A stretch of DNA of 64,000 bases, from positions 1 through 64,000 of the forward strand of contig CAMDYG010000005.1 of NCBI GenBank assembly GCA_945910225.1, read 5' to 3'. A program made the position numbers and the translations under genes. The notes beneath the pieces are model-generated. The model worked only from the letters and a program-made list of their open reading frames with translations. It ran no database searches and had not been told where the DNA came from. This stretch comes from an uncultured Eubacterium sp. Its GTDB lineage: Bacteria > Bacillota > Clostridia > Lachnospirales > Lachnospiraceae. How positions within the stretch are numbered: the stretch's first letter is position 1; each line of letters opens with the position of its first letter. This document shows positions 17,224-27,100 of the stretch, in pieces.

Positions 17224-18279
17224 ATGATATCAATAAGTATGTGTATGATAGTAAAAAATGAGCAGGATGTCTTAAAACGATGTCTGGACTCCTATGCCGG
17301 AACATATGATGAACTTATTATTGTTGATACTGGTTCTACTGACAACACAAAAGATATTGCATATGAATACACTGACAAGGTATATGATTTTGAATGGTGT
17401 GACGATTTTTCCAAAGCACGTAACTTTGCATTTTCAAAGGCAGAATGCGACTATATTTTCAGCGCTGATGCGGATGAAGAACTTGATATTTATAACAACA
17501 AGGCTCTGCGTGATCTGAAATCCATACTTCTTCCAGAAATTGACATTGTGCAGATGTACTATGTGAACGCATCTGCTTTTAATTCAGTATATAACGCAAA
17601 GAAAGAACTCCGCCCCAAGCTGTTCAGGCGGCTCCGTACATTTACATGGATATCACCAATCCATGAAACTATCCGCCTTGAGCCTTTAGTTTATGACAGT
17701 GACATAGAAATACTTCATAAGCCTGTATCTGATCACAGCAAGAGAGATTTTAAAACCTATCTTAAAGCATTTGAATGTGGAACACACATTGAGGATTATG
17801 TTGTGACTATGCTGTGTAAAGAATTGTTTATCTCTGGGGAAGATACTGATTTTCTAATGTTTAAAGATATATTTGAAAATATTCTTGCAAAAGAAGAGCG
17901 GAACGCTGACATTACAAAAGAACTAGACTGTATTCTTTCAAGAATTTATCAGATATCCGGTAATTATGATCAATTCTTTAAAACTGCACTGAGAGCTGTT
18001 GCCAATGAGCCATGTTCTGAAATATGTCTCACACTTGGAATGTTCTACATGGACAGGCAGGACTATGAAGAGGCTGTTATGTGGCTGTATAATGCAGCAT
18101 ACGAAACACAGAGTATCCTTGACATCACAAGCAGTACAAGTAAGCCGTTTTCTCTTCTCGGAAAGTGTTATGCCAAACTGGCAGCACTTGCTTCAGACAT
18201 TAATGAAATAACACGTCTTTCAGATATCTCATCAGACTACTATGCAAAAGCGGCAGCCTGCCAGATACCCGAAGAATAG
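17224..18279 (+). CDS. family 2 glycosyltransferase with TPR-like C-terminus
   Basis: A 351-residue protein: an N-terminal GT2 fold (residues 1-190) with the MIVKNEQDVL start, VDTGSTDNT and the metal-binding SADADEE (DxD) motif, then a helical C-terminal half resembling TPR units. This layout is shared with SunS-like and cell-surface glycosyltransferases of Firmicutes. No membrane helix is present, so it acts in the cytosol; the acceptor is unknown. It is a single plus-strand gene between two minus-strand operons, with AAGGAGG seven bases before the ATG, and it ends at a shared terminator. Confidence 0.9.
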   Translation: MISISMCMIVKNEQDVLKRCLDSYAGTYDELIIVDTGSTDNTKDIAYEYTDKVYDFEWCDDFSKARNFAFSKAECDYIFSADADEELDIYNNKALRDLKSILLPEIDIVQMYYVNASAFNSVYNAKKELRPKLFRRLRTFTWISPIHETIRLEPLVYDSDIEILHKPVSDHSKRDFKTYLKAFECGTHIEDYVVTMLCKELFISGEDTDFLMFKDIFENILAKEERNADITKELDCILSRIYQISGNYDQFFKTALRAVANEPCSEICLTLGMFYMDRQDYEEAVMWLYNAAYETQSILDITSSTSKPFSLLGKCYAKLAALASDINEITRLSDISSDYYAKAAACQIPEE

Positions 18280-18283
18280 AAAA

Positions 18284-18326
18284 AAGCGGTATATAAATCC
18301 TGCTCTGTAGGACTTATATATCGCTT
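18284..18326. terminator. bidirectional terminator
   Basis: An 18-position stem (AAGCGGTATATAAATCCT with its complement; one mismatch and one G-U) around a seven-base loop. On the minus strand it ends with a six-T run; on the plus strand the tail is CATTTAG, so it is stronger for the cohesin operon. It lies between convergent genes. Confidence 0.85.
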
Positions 18327-18353
18327 CATTTAGTTTATGAGATCTTTCCCGTA

Positions 18354-19958
18354 TTATTTGTCATCAATATCAAACAATTCTACCTGTTCAACTTCTTCAT
18401 CAGATTCCTTATGGTTTTCCGTCTTACTATCATCTATAAGTTCGTCATCCTCATCATCTTCATAATCATCCATAAGTTCATCTTCGTCATATTTAGATTC
18501 TTCTTCTACTCTGTCAGCAAAATCCCATGCACTCATAAATGGTTCATCATCAAGTTCTCCCATAGCCTTGTTGAATGCCCTCTTATTCCTTGATATTCTG
18601 CTTCCAAGAATAGAAGCTGTACATATAAGTGCGATAAGCAGGATAACTGCTGTGGCTGCTGCAATATAGAACATATTACGATATGATATTGTGTGTGCCT
18701 TTGCTGATGTATCCTGGACTTCCGGCTGGGTATATGCCACTCCGTCCGTTGAACCATCATATACCTGGATTGTTTCATCTGCTATGCAGTATCTGAACCA
18801 GCCTGTTACACCCTGTGAACTTATTCCATAAAAAAGGCAGTATGTTCTGTCAGAATTCATCATCACCTGCACATCCCTGCTTGCAACATTATACTCTGTC
18901 AGCATGTATCCATCAGGCTTTTCCATTGAATCCGTAATAGGAAGAATACAATATGCTATACTTGGCTCATTAATCTGTACATAATATGTAAATGTTTTTG
19001 AAACAGAATCATATACATACAATCCACTTTCGCCTGTACTGTCTTTAGCTTCAAGATAAACTAGTACAAGCTTGGTATTAACACCAATTCCAGCTTTTAT
19101 CTTGCTTCCCTGATAATCATAATCAGATTCTTCATACCCTTCCGGAAGCGGATTCTGTGAAAAATCACTTTTCAATGTATATACAGAACCATTAACTGTT
19201 ACATCAATATCTTCATATTCATTAGCCGTTGTGGTAGGTTCCTCCACGCTGCCTCTTGTCGTATAGATTGTATACACTTTCTTACTGCCATCTTCTGCCG
19301 TAACAGTAATCGTTGTTGTATTGTTTCCCATATCCATCTTTGTTCCAGATATAGATACCTTAGCTTTTGAATCCTCCGGCACTGCACTTACTGTCAGTTT
19401 CTCCACATCAGCTCCAACTGCAGTTGTATATGTTGTAGTACCAGAAGAAAATGCTGGCGACAATACCCCCGGATCAATCTTTAATGATGCCAGATTATTA
19501 TTGGTAGAATATGTTACCGGCGCTTTTCCTGTAATTGTTCCAGCCGAAGACGTTACTGTCATATATCCATCACTGCCAGCCAGATTGGTTCCCTGTCCAA
19601 CAGTAATACTTGCCGTTCCGGCAGTTTTAATTTTAAAAGTAAGTGTTCTGGATTTGCTCTTAAATGAATCAGTATCTATCCATTTAACAAGTCCATTCCC
19701 TCCTGTATCATATCCGGATACAGCTTCGACAACTGATGTATCATAAGAAATATACACTTCTGTTGCCCATATTTCTTCCGAAGACGACATCGTTACTGTA
19801 ACTGTTACTTCACTTCCAACTTCTCCGCTTGCCGAACCTACGGCTACATTAGCAGTTGCAGCGTATACTTTATCTGGTTCTGACAATCCGGAAATCAATC
19901 CTGTACACATTACCAGCAGTACCGCAAACGCCGTAAATTTTCTTATAATATTCTTCAT
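18354..19958 (-). CDS. membrane-anchored cohesin-domain protein
   Basis: A 534-residue surface protein. It has a signal peptide (1-34, ending AYA-like KVYAA) and a cohesin-type domain (about 36-144) with the opening VAVGSASGEVGSEVTVTVT and the WATEVYISYDTSVV strand. A cadherin-like beta-sandwich follows (about 153-235), then an unassigned region with tyrosine-rich strands (245-420). One membrane helix (about 428-452) leads to a very acidic cytosolic tail (465-534). Cohesins bind dockerin modules, and the gene immediately upstream (19 bases) encodes an enzyme with a dockerin. The protein could thus dock that enzyme at the membrane. Specific binding is inferred, not shown. Confidence 0.85.
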   Translation of the reverse strand: MKNIIRKFTAFAVLLVMCTGLISGLSEPDKVYAATANVAVGSASGEVGSEVTVTVTMSSSEEIWATEVYISYDTSVVEAVSGYDTGGNGLVKWIDTDSFKSKSRTLTFKIKTAGTASITVGQGTNLAGSDGYMTVTSSAGTITGKAPVTYSTNNNLASLKIDPGVLSPAFSSGTTTYTTAVGADVEKLTVSAVPEDSKAKVSISGTKMDMGNNTTTITVTAEDGSKKVYTIYTTRGSVEEPTTTANEYEDIDVTVNGSVYTLKSDFSQNPLPEGYEESDYDYQGSKIKAGIGVNTKLVLVYLEAKDSTGESGLYVYDSVSKTFTYYVQINEPSIAYCILPITDSMEKPDGYMLTEYNVASRDVQVMMNSDRTYCLFYGISSQGVTGWFRYCIADETIQVYDGSTDGVAYTQPEVQDTSAKAHTISYRNMFYIAAATAVILLIALICTASILGSRISRNKRAFNKAMGELDDEPFMSAWDFADRVEEESKYDEDELMDDYEDDEDDELIDDSKTENHKESDEEVEQVELFDIDDK

Positions 19959-19977
19959 TAAATCCTCCTTGCCGGTA

Positions 19978-22026
19978 TTACTGGGTTATGTATCCGATTC
20001 CAAGAATGTTCTTTTTAAGTGCTACAATATCAAGAATTCCAACAATTCCATCCCTGTTCGCATCTGCTGCTTTATAATATGCTCCATCAAGTGTTGTCAT
20101 ATCAAGCATATATCTTTTAAGTGTAACTATATCAAGAATATTAATTTTACCATCTCCATTAACATCCCCATATAATATTATTTTGTATTCACTTGAAACA
20201 TTTCCTTTGCTGTCATATACAACAAATCTGTCTCCTGTAGCAATATTTTCTGTCTTTTCCTTTCCGTCGCTGCCAACTACAACACCTGTTGCGCCGCCAT
20301 TAAATGTTATTCCAGACAGGAATCCTGACAGATTACTTCCAACACCAATTCCAGATATAAAGCCATTAGTATTATCTACATTATATTCGGATTTGAAATC
20401 TCCCTTAGCTCCGTCATTATTAAGATTCTCACGCACTATTCTTATGTTGTATTTCCTTATATCGCCATTCTGTGCTTTAACAGAAACTGTAATATCGTTA
20501 TTGCCAACCTTTAACTGGCAGCTTCCTGTTCCAGAAACTGTTGCACTGCTTACCTTAGCTGAAGCAGATATATTTACAGAGCTTGTTGCATTAGGAACTA
20601 TCAGGCTGTAGTCTGTTATATCAGAGCTGAATGTAGGTGTTAATGAATAACCATCTACACTGAGCGAATCCAGCTTATTATTAGGACTTCCTTTACCTGA
20701 TGGATACTCACTTGCACTTTCTGGCATATTACGATACACAGGAATATTAAATGTCATTGCTGTTTCCGACTTCACCTTATCTGAATATCCATTTGCTGCT
20801 CTTACTGACTCAGAACTTGCCGCTTCAATATTAGTCATATACTGATGTGAGAAATTCTTTAAGTCAAACTTTTCATAATAAAGAGTATTCTGTCCGGCAT
20901 TAATATAATTCTTGCCGATTATCTTAGCGCCGCCAACAATGGCAAGCATTCTTGTTGACCATGGTCTTAATGTCGAAGAATCATTCTTCATTGCATACTT
21001 AAGTCCATTCTCAATAGCACTGGCACTGCTTGTTTTATATGCGCCAATATTATAATAATTATAGTAATTCTCGTAATTAGAAAATGTTCCTGATATGCTG
21101 CCACTATTTCCCGAAGCACCCATCTCCTGAATAATTCTTGATGCAAGGTGGTACGGACTTACTCCGGACATTGATCCTGCTGCTATCAATGCGGACACAT
21201 ATGTAGAATATGTTACTCCTCCATATGACAGGTCATTTCTTGAGCTGTCAAGGAATGTACCCGAAACAAGTGTATTAAGTCCGCTTTCTGTCTGTATCTG
21301 TCCATTATACGCCAGATTCTCAAACATAAATATATGCCTGCTATCCAGGAAATTTCTTGGATCAAGGTAATATTCCACCATTGCTGATGATGCCTGTACC
21401 CAGCCTCCCGAATCCCATATTGTATATTCTCCCGTATTCCAGTTATAACATCCTTCTGCTGTAGACTTCTTGGAACTGTCATAGCTGTTAGGCACAAGAC
21501 TTCTTCCCGGATAATTCTCCTTTTCAACAACATAATTCCAGTCCAGTCCTGTATTATCTGCAACAAATATCCACGAAGGATATTGTGCATGTAATGCTAT
21601 AAGTGCTTCATGGTAGCTTTCCGGGAATCCTTGTTCTGTAAGATATTCCTTAAAGCTCGCATATTGTGAATAATCTACATTCTTGTAAACTGTCACATAC
21701 TGAGAGGCTATATATCCCTCACGATACGAACCATCAAGATAGAACCCGACTTTATACCATGAATAGCTGTTACTTGTAAATTCTTCCCCAAGAATATCAA
21801 GAGACTTTCCTCCGTTAAACTTGGCTATAATATTGCTGCTGTCAGATGTATCCGGAGCAGTCCTTATACGCACATCAGTCGTACCTTCCATGACGCAGCC
21901 TGATCTCTTCTCATCTGCCATAACTGTTACTGTCTGTATACTCACGCACATAAGAACTGCCTGCATCATCATTACAAAACACAACAACGCTGACTTTACT
22001 CTAATTGTTCTCAGATGTTTACTCAT
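19978..22026 (-). CDS. secreted N-acetylglucosaminidase with SH3 and dockerin domains
   Basis: A 682-residue exported peptidoglycan hydrolase. It has a signal peptide (1-37) and a bacterial SH3 domain (about 44-114). A glucosaminidase region follows (about 120-385) with catalytic Glu301 in RIIQEMG and the YYNYYNIGAY motif of GH73-like enzymes. Next come a cadherin-like sandwich (452-531), a small domain (545-615) and a C-terminal type I dockerin (619-682). The dockerin has two calcium loops, DVNGDGKINILD (canonical) and DANRDGIVGILD (Gly at loop position 9), each followed by an LKR/LKK helix. It cleaves glycan strands during growth or division. It is followed by a cohesin protein in the same operon and lies 56 bases after prfC. 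Confidence 0.9.
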   Translation of the reverse strand: MSKHLRTIRVKSALLCFVMMMQAVLMCVSIQTVTVMADEKRSGCVMEGTTDVRIRTAPDTSDSSNIIAKFNGGKSLDILGEEFTSNSYSWYKVGFYLDGSYREGYIASQYVTVYKNVDYSQYASFKEYLTEQGFPESYHEALIALHAQYPSWIFVADNTGLDWNYVVEKENYPGRSLVPNSYDSSKKSTAEGCYNWNTGEYTIWDSGGWVQASSAMVEYYLDPRNFLDSRHIFMFENLAYNGQIQTESGLNTLVSGTFLDSSRNDLSYGGVTYSTYVSALIAAGSMSGVSPYHLASRIIQEMGASGNSGSISGTFSNYENYYNYYNIGAYKTSSASAIENGLKYAMKNDSSTLRPWSTRMLAIVGGAKIIGKNYINAGQNTLYYEKFDLKNFSHQYMTNIEAASSESVRAANGYSDKVKSETAMTFNIPVYRNMPESASEYPSGKGSPNNKLDSLSVDGYSLTPTFSSDITDYSLIVPNATSSVNISASAKVSSATVSGTGSCQLKVGNNDITVSVKAQNGDIRKYNIRIVRENLNNDGAKGDFKSEYNVDNTNGFISGIGVGSNLSGFLSGITFNGGATGVVVGSDGKEKTENIATGDRFVVYDSKGNVSSEYKIILYGDVNGDGKINILDIVTLKRYMLDMTTLDGAYYKAADANRDGIVGILDIVALKKNILGIGYITQ

Positions 22027-22082
22027 TCAACCACCTTACATTCGTATTCTTATCAATCTTAATGGTTACATATATCAGAATC

Positions 22083-23675
22083 TTAATTCTTTCCGAATTC
22101 AGAAAGCTTAAGACCTTCATTCCTCTCAAGTACCATATTAACAGACCAGCTATTGGCAAACACAAGAAGTGGATTGCCCTTAAGGTCTTTAATCTTCTTC
22201 ATATCTGATGTACCGACAATTCTGTTCACATCAATTTCCTCAGGATTCTCAATCCAGCGGATATATTCGTATGGAAGCGGCTCAAGTCTGATATCAACGC
22301 CATACTCATTCTTAAGACGGTATTCGAGAACTTCAAACTGAAGTACGCCGACAACGCCCACAATAATCTCTTCCATTCCGGTATTAAACTCCTGGAATAT
22401 CTGGATTGCACCTTCCTGTGCAATCTGGTTGATACCCTTGATGAACTGCTTTCTCTTCATGGTATCAATCTGTCTTACTCTTGCAAAATGTTCTGGCGCA
22501 AATGTAGGAATACCCTCAAATGCAAACTTCTTATTGGACTTGCATATTGTATCACCAATAGAGAATATGCCCGGGTCAAATACACCGATAATATCTCCTG
22601 CATATGCCTCATCAACAATATGTCTCTCCTCCGCCATCATCTGCTGTGGCTGGCTGAGTCTTATCTTCTTGCCGCCCTGAACATGGTTGGCTTCCATTCC
22701 GGCTTCAAACTTACCGGAACATATTCTCATGAAGGCAATTCTGTCTCTGTGTGCTTTATTCATATTAGCCTGGATCTTGAATACAAAGGCTGAGAAATCC
22801 TCAGTAAATGGATCAATAACTCCCTGATCTGACTTCCTTGGAAGTGGTGAAGTAGTCATTGAAAGGAAATGCTCAAGGAAAGTCTGTACACCAAAGTTAG
22901 TAAGAGCTGAACCAAAGAATACAGGTGTAAGATCACCTGCGCTTACCATCTCCTGATCAAACTCTGCACTCGCTCCATCTAACAGTTCAATATCTTCCTG
23001 AAGTTTATCATAGAAAGCATCCCCAATTCTGTCCTTAAGAACAGCCTCATCTGCTGCACCTACAATTTCAGTATCAACTTCCTTCTGTCCATTCATGGCT
23101 GCCTTGAATAAGGATACATTCTTCTCTTTACGGTCATAAACTCCCTTAAATTCCTTACCGCATCCGATAGGCCAGTTAATAGGACATGTAGATATTCCAA
23201 GTACACTCTCGATTTCATCAAGAAGCTCGAAAGGATCATTAGCCTCTCTATCCATCTTATTAATAAAAGTAAATATAGGGATATGTCTCATAACGCATAC
23301 CTTGAAAAGCTTGATAGTCTGTTTCTCAACACCCTTAGAAGCATCAATAACCATGACTGCTGAATCTGCTGCCATAAGAGTTCTGTAGGTATCCTCTGAG
23401 AAATCCTCATGTCCCGGAGTATCAAGAATATTGATACAGTAACCTTCATAGTTAAACTGAAGAACAGAAGACGTTACCGAAATACCTCTTTCCTTCTCAA
23501 TCTCCATCCAGTCAGAAACTGCATGCTTGGCAGTCTTCTTACCCTTTACAGAACCTGCAAGGTTAATAGCTCCTCCATAGAGCAGGAACTTCTCTGTTAA
23601 TGTTGTCTTACCAGCATCCGGGTGAGAGATAATGGCAAAAGTTCTTCTTTTCTTAATTTCACTTTCTAAACTCAC
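22083..23675 (-). CDS. prfC: peptide chain release factor 3
   Basis: RF3, the GTPase that recycles RF1/RF2 from the ribosome after termination; 530 residues, the usual length. G1 is SHPDAGKTTLTEK, the switch region EKERGISVTSSV, G3 DTPGHEDFSEDT and G4 NKMDREANDP, followed by the EF-G-like domains II and III. It starts with GTG at 23675 preceded by AAGGAG. The upstream gap to the 86-residue gene contains two mutually exclusive hairpins. Confidence 0.96.
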   Translation of the reverse strand: MSLESEIKKRRTFAIISHPDAGKTTLTEKFLLYGGAINLAGSVKGKKTAKHAVSDWMEIEKERGISVTSSVLQFNYEGYCINILDTPGHEDFSEDTYRTLMAADSAVMVIDASKGVEKQTIKLFKVCVMRHIPIFTFINKMDREANDPFELLDEIESVLGISTCPINWPIGCGKEFKGVYDRKEKNVSLFKAAMNGQKEVDTEIVGAADEAVLKDRIGDAFYDKLQEDIELLDGASAEFDQEMVSAGDLTPVFFGSALTNFGVQTFLEHFLSMTTSPLPRKSDQGVIDPFTEDFSAFVFKIQANMNKAHRDRIAFMRICSGKFEAGMEANHVQGGKKIRLSQPQQMMAEERHIVDEAYAGDIIGVFDPGIFSIGDTICKSNKKFAFEGIPTFAPEHFARVRQIDTMKRKQFIKGINQIAQEGAIQIFQEFNTGMEEIIVGVVGVLQFEVLEYRLKNEYGVDIRLEPLPYEYIRWIENPEEIDVNRIVGTSDMKKIKDLKGNPLLVFANSWSVNMVLERNEGLKLSEFGKN

Positions 23676-23731
23676 TGTTTTACTCCTTTATATCACATAA
23701 TACGTAGCTTATCAAAATCAGCACCAGTCCG

Positions 23732-23780
23732 GGCTTATACATAATATAAGCCTGTGACGCAGTCTTAGCTTCACAGGCTT
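23732..23780 (-). other. two overlapping alternative hairpins before prfC
   Basis: On the minus strand AAGCCTGTGA pairs with TCACAGGCTT (10 bp, 23748-23780), and GGCTTATA pairs with TATAAGCC (8 bp, 23732-23752). They share the GGCTT segment, so only one can form at a time. Neither is followed by a T run. It may be a weak terminator or an RNA switch between the small gene and prfC. Confidence 0.5.
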
Positions 23781-23799
23781 ACTCTGATTAATAGTCTAA

Positions 23800-24060
23800 T
23801 TATTCGCGGTTAAGACCGAACTTGTATGAAACCTCAGACTTGTCATCAATTCTTCTGAAAATGTTGATTACTCTGTTCATAACCGGTTCAAAATCTTCCT
23901 CATTCTCAACCTCAACAGTAACAACCTGTCCGTCTTCTTTAATTACAGCATCCTTTACAAGCTCTAATGCCTTAATATCTTCCTCTGTCTGTGCAACCTG
24001 CTCTGGTGTTGTTAACATCTTAGACTTGCTCTTATACTTAACAGCGTATGTTCTTGTCAT
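23800..24060 (-). CDS. small conserved protein, 86 aa, function unknown
   Basis: An 86-residue soluble, highly charged protein starting MTRTYAVKYKSKSK with a predicted alpha-beta pattern (TEEDIKALELVKDAV helix, QVVTVEVEN strand, VMNRVINIFRRI helix). I do not recognise a named family. Codon use looks like that of its neighbours, and the ATG follows TAGGAGGATATA, a good ribosome site. A promoter with a perfect TATAAT lies upstream. It is probably a genuine housekeeping gene; its position before prfC gives no functional hint. Confidence 0.75.
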   Translation of the reverse strand: MTRTYAVKYKSKSKMLTTPEQVAQTEEDIKALELVKDAVIKEDGQVVTVEVENEEDFEPVMNRVINIFRRIDDKSEVSYKFGLNRE

Positions 24061-24112
24061 TATATCCTCCTAATTCAGCCAACAATGGCAATATAATCTC
24101 ATATGTCATTTT

Positions 24113-24141
24113 ATTATATAACATGAATCATAAATATGCAA
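24113..24141 (-). promoter_or_regulatory. promoter of the 86-residue gene
   Basis: Minus strand: TTGCAT (24141-24136), 17-base spacer, perfect TATAAT (24118-24113). The -35 nearly touches the addA stop codon, and no terminator was seen between addA and this promoter. Confidence 0.55.
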
Positions 24142-24145
24142 TGGT

Positions 24146-27100
24146 TTAATATACACTCAATGCCTTTCCTAAAGCAAATGAATATATTATCTTTTCTTTT
24201 ACATTTTTCCCGGTAAGCTGTGTGAGCGCCTTTGCATAGTAATCAAGCTGGACTGTGTATCGTCTGACAAGTTCTTTTTCACCCGCCTCGCCTTTCATAA
24301 CCCTGTCGGTCTTATAATCAACAAGTACAAGTTCCCCATCTTCCTCAAAATACAAGTCAATAATACCCTGTATAAGCTGTCCTTCATACTCGAATACAAA
24401 TGGCTGTTCTCTTCTTACCCTGCCATCCTTTACAGCCTCTGCCACTCTCCTGCCTGTATCTGACTGTACAAATGTATTAATATCCCATGGATTAACACTT
24501 TCAGACTGTAACTCATTAACCCTTCCAGTCTCCAGCATTCTGTTTATATCCGCCTTAACTCCGTCAAAATTCACACTCACAGAATAATCCAGACATTCCA
24601 TAACCCTGTGATATGCACTACCGCGTTCATTGGCAGCAAGCTTTACTTCTTTGCCGCTTATAAACTTCGGAATTATTGTATTTGTAAGTGTTTCCTTTAC
24701 AGATTCATCCATATAAGCAATTTCCTCTGAATCGTCTTCTGCCTGCATAGCCTTAAGCTGGGAAACTGTAAGCTTCATTCTTCCTGCAGCATTGTCAGCC
24801 GGGACATATTCTGGAAGCTCGTCTAATGACGGATAGATGGCTGGTACTTCTGACTGATTAATGAGATCTTTATCTGCCACAACTTCTTTATTTCCATCAG
24901 CTGTCTCCACAGTTCCTGCTGCATCTGTTGTAGTATCTTCTCCGTCATCAACCATTACCTTAAAACTGCCTTTCAGCTTATCAGCATCCATAAGGCACAC
25001 CGGAATAATCATATCAAGATAATTCTTTATATTCTCACTGTCTGCATATGATAATATACCTTCTGCCTCAATCTCTTTAGATTTTGCTCTGTATTTATCA
25101 AGTGCTTTTTCGGCATCCTTTACAACTCCGGTAATTATGAGCTTTTCCCTTGCTCTTGTCATCGCAACATAAAGAAGTCTTTCCTCTTCCGCTATCGACT
25201 CTCTCACAATTCTTCTTGCCATTGCACCTTTTATAATAGTAGGTGTCTTGGTTCTTCTTTCAAGATCAACATAATCAACCGCAATTCCTAAGTTCTGGTC
25301 TACAAGCACTGGCGCTGTCGCATCCATAAAGTTAATGCTCTTATGCGCACCTGCCAGTATTACTATAGGGAATTCCAGTCCTTTACTCTTATGAATACTC
25401 ATGATTCTTACAAGATTCTCATTGTCAAGGCTTGCTGCTCCTTCTGCAAAATCCTCATCAAACTTCTTAAGTCTTTCTATATATCTTAAGAAATTAAACA
25501 GGCCTGAATAACTTGTCTTCCCGTATCCTGCAGCTCTTTCCAGAAGAACATTTAAATTAGCCTGTCTCTGTGCTCCCGCAGGCATTGTTCCCACATAATC
25601 ATAGTAACCCGAATCATATATCATCTCCCAGCACAGGTCATATAACGACTCTACGCTGCTCTTGTCACGATATTCTGTTAACTTTGTAAGGAACAATGCA
25701 CATTTGCCAGACAGCTTCTTAACATCTGCCTCCTGCATCATCCCAGCTTCCTCAGATGTTGTTCCCGCTTCACTAATCGCTGCAACAGTCTTCAGATGTT
25801 CATACAGATTATTGTGAGAATTCTTATCCACATACTCTCTTCCAAGTTTTCTCACCATTCCTAAATCTGATGCCGTAAAGCCTCCAAAGTAAGACATCAT
25901 TGCGGCAGCAAGGCTTATTTCCTGAACCGGATTATCCACTATTGTAAGCATGCTTAAGATTACCTGTATCTCACGCACGCTGAAATACCCTGTTGAAGAA
26001 TCAGTATATGCCGGTATTCCTCTGTCCATCAGGGCATCTGCAAATGTGTCTGCCCAGCCTGCAACTGACCTCGTAAGAATGACAATATCCCTGTATTCTG
26101 CCGGTCTGTATACATTCTCATCCGCATCATACACATTTACGCCAGAAGCAACAATTCCTTCAACCAGCTTTGCAAGCCTGTCTGCTTCAAGTTCTCTTGT
26201 TGTTGCTTCTTCCTCATTCTCTGATGACATAAGAATTATATCCGTACTCTTATTGGCATCATCGCCATAATTACTGCTATCACACTCTGGATATGGGAAT
26301 CCCGCATTAAGCCTTACCGATTCATCATACCCTATTCCCGAAAAATTCTTATTCATGATGTGCGCAAAAACATCATTCGCACATTCGAGCACATTTTCAC
26401 GGCTACGGAAATTCTTCTGCAGCTCGATCCTTACATTATCCCCTGTATCACTGTAAGTATCGTACTTCTCTATAAAAAGTTCCGGACAGGCAAGACGGAA
26501 CTTGTATATGCTCTGCTTTACATCGCCAACCATATATATATTGTTATTCACACCAGATAGTCTTGTCCTGGACACCGCATTTAAAATAACCTCCTGCAGC
26601 TGGTTGGAATCCTGATACTCATCAATCAGTATTTCTTCAAATCTGCCTGCAAGCTTATCAGCAGTCTCTGTGTATACCAGCTTTCCATCCTCTTTCTTTA
26701 CAAGAATCGAAAGTGCAAGATGCTCCATATCATTAAAATCAATTATGCCCTTTTCACGCTTTACCTCTGAAACACGCTTTGCATACACCTTTGCCACTTT
26801 AAGGAGAGTCCTTATCTGGATACCTGCTCCCTGCATATCAGCAAATATTCCCTCATCATCTTTTAAGAATATTTTGTCATTAAGCCGTCCTATGTAATCT
26901 TTAAACAGCTTGCGCTGCCCCTTGATATATTCTTTAATATCAGGATCTGCCCCTGCATCTTTCTTTCTTGATAATGCTTCAAACGAAAATGCTCTTACCT
27001 TCCTGCCAAGTTCGCCAAAATCCTTAGAATTAACCATCTCATTAATTCCAAGAAGATCCGATTGCAGCGCATCTGTATATGCCGCAGGCCCTGCCGGTTC

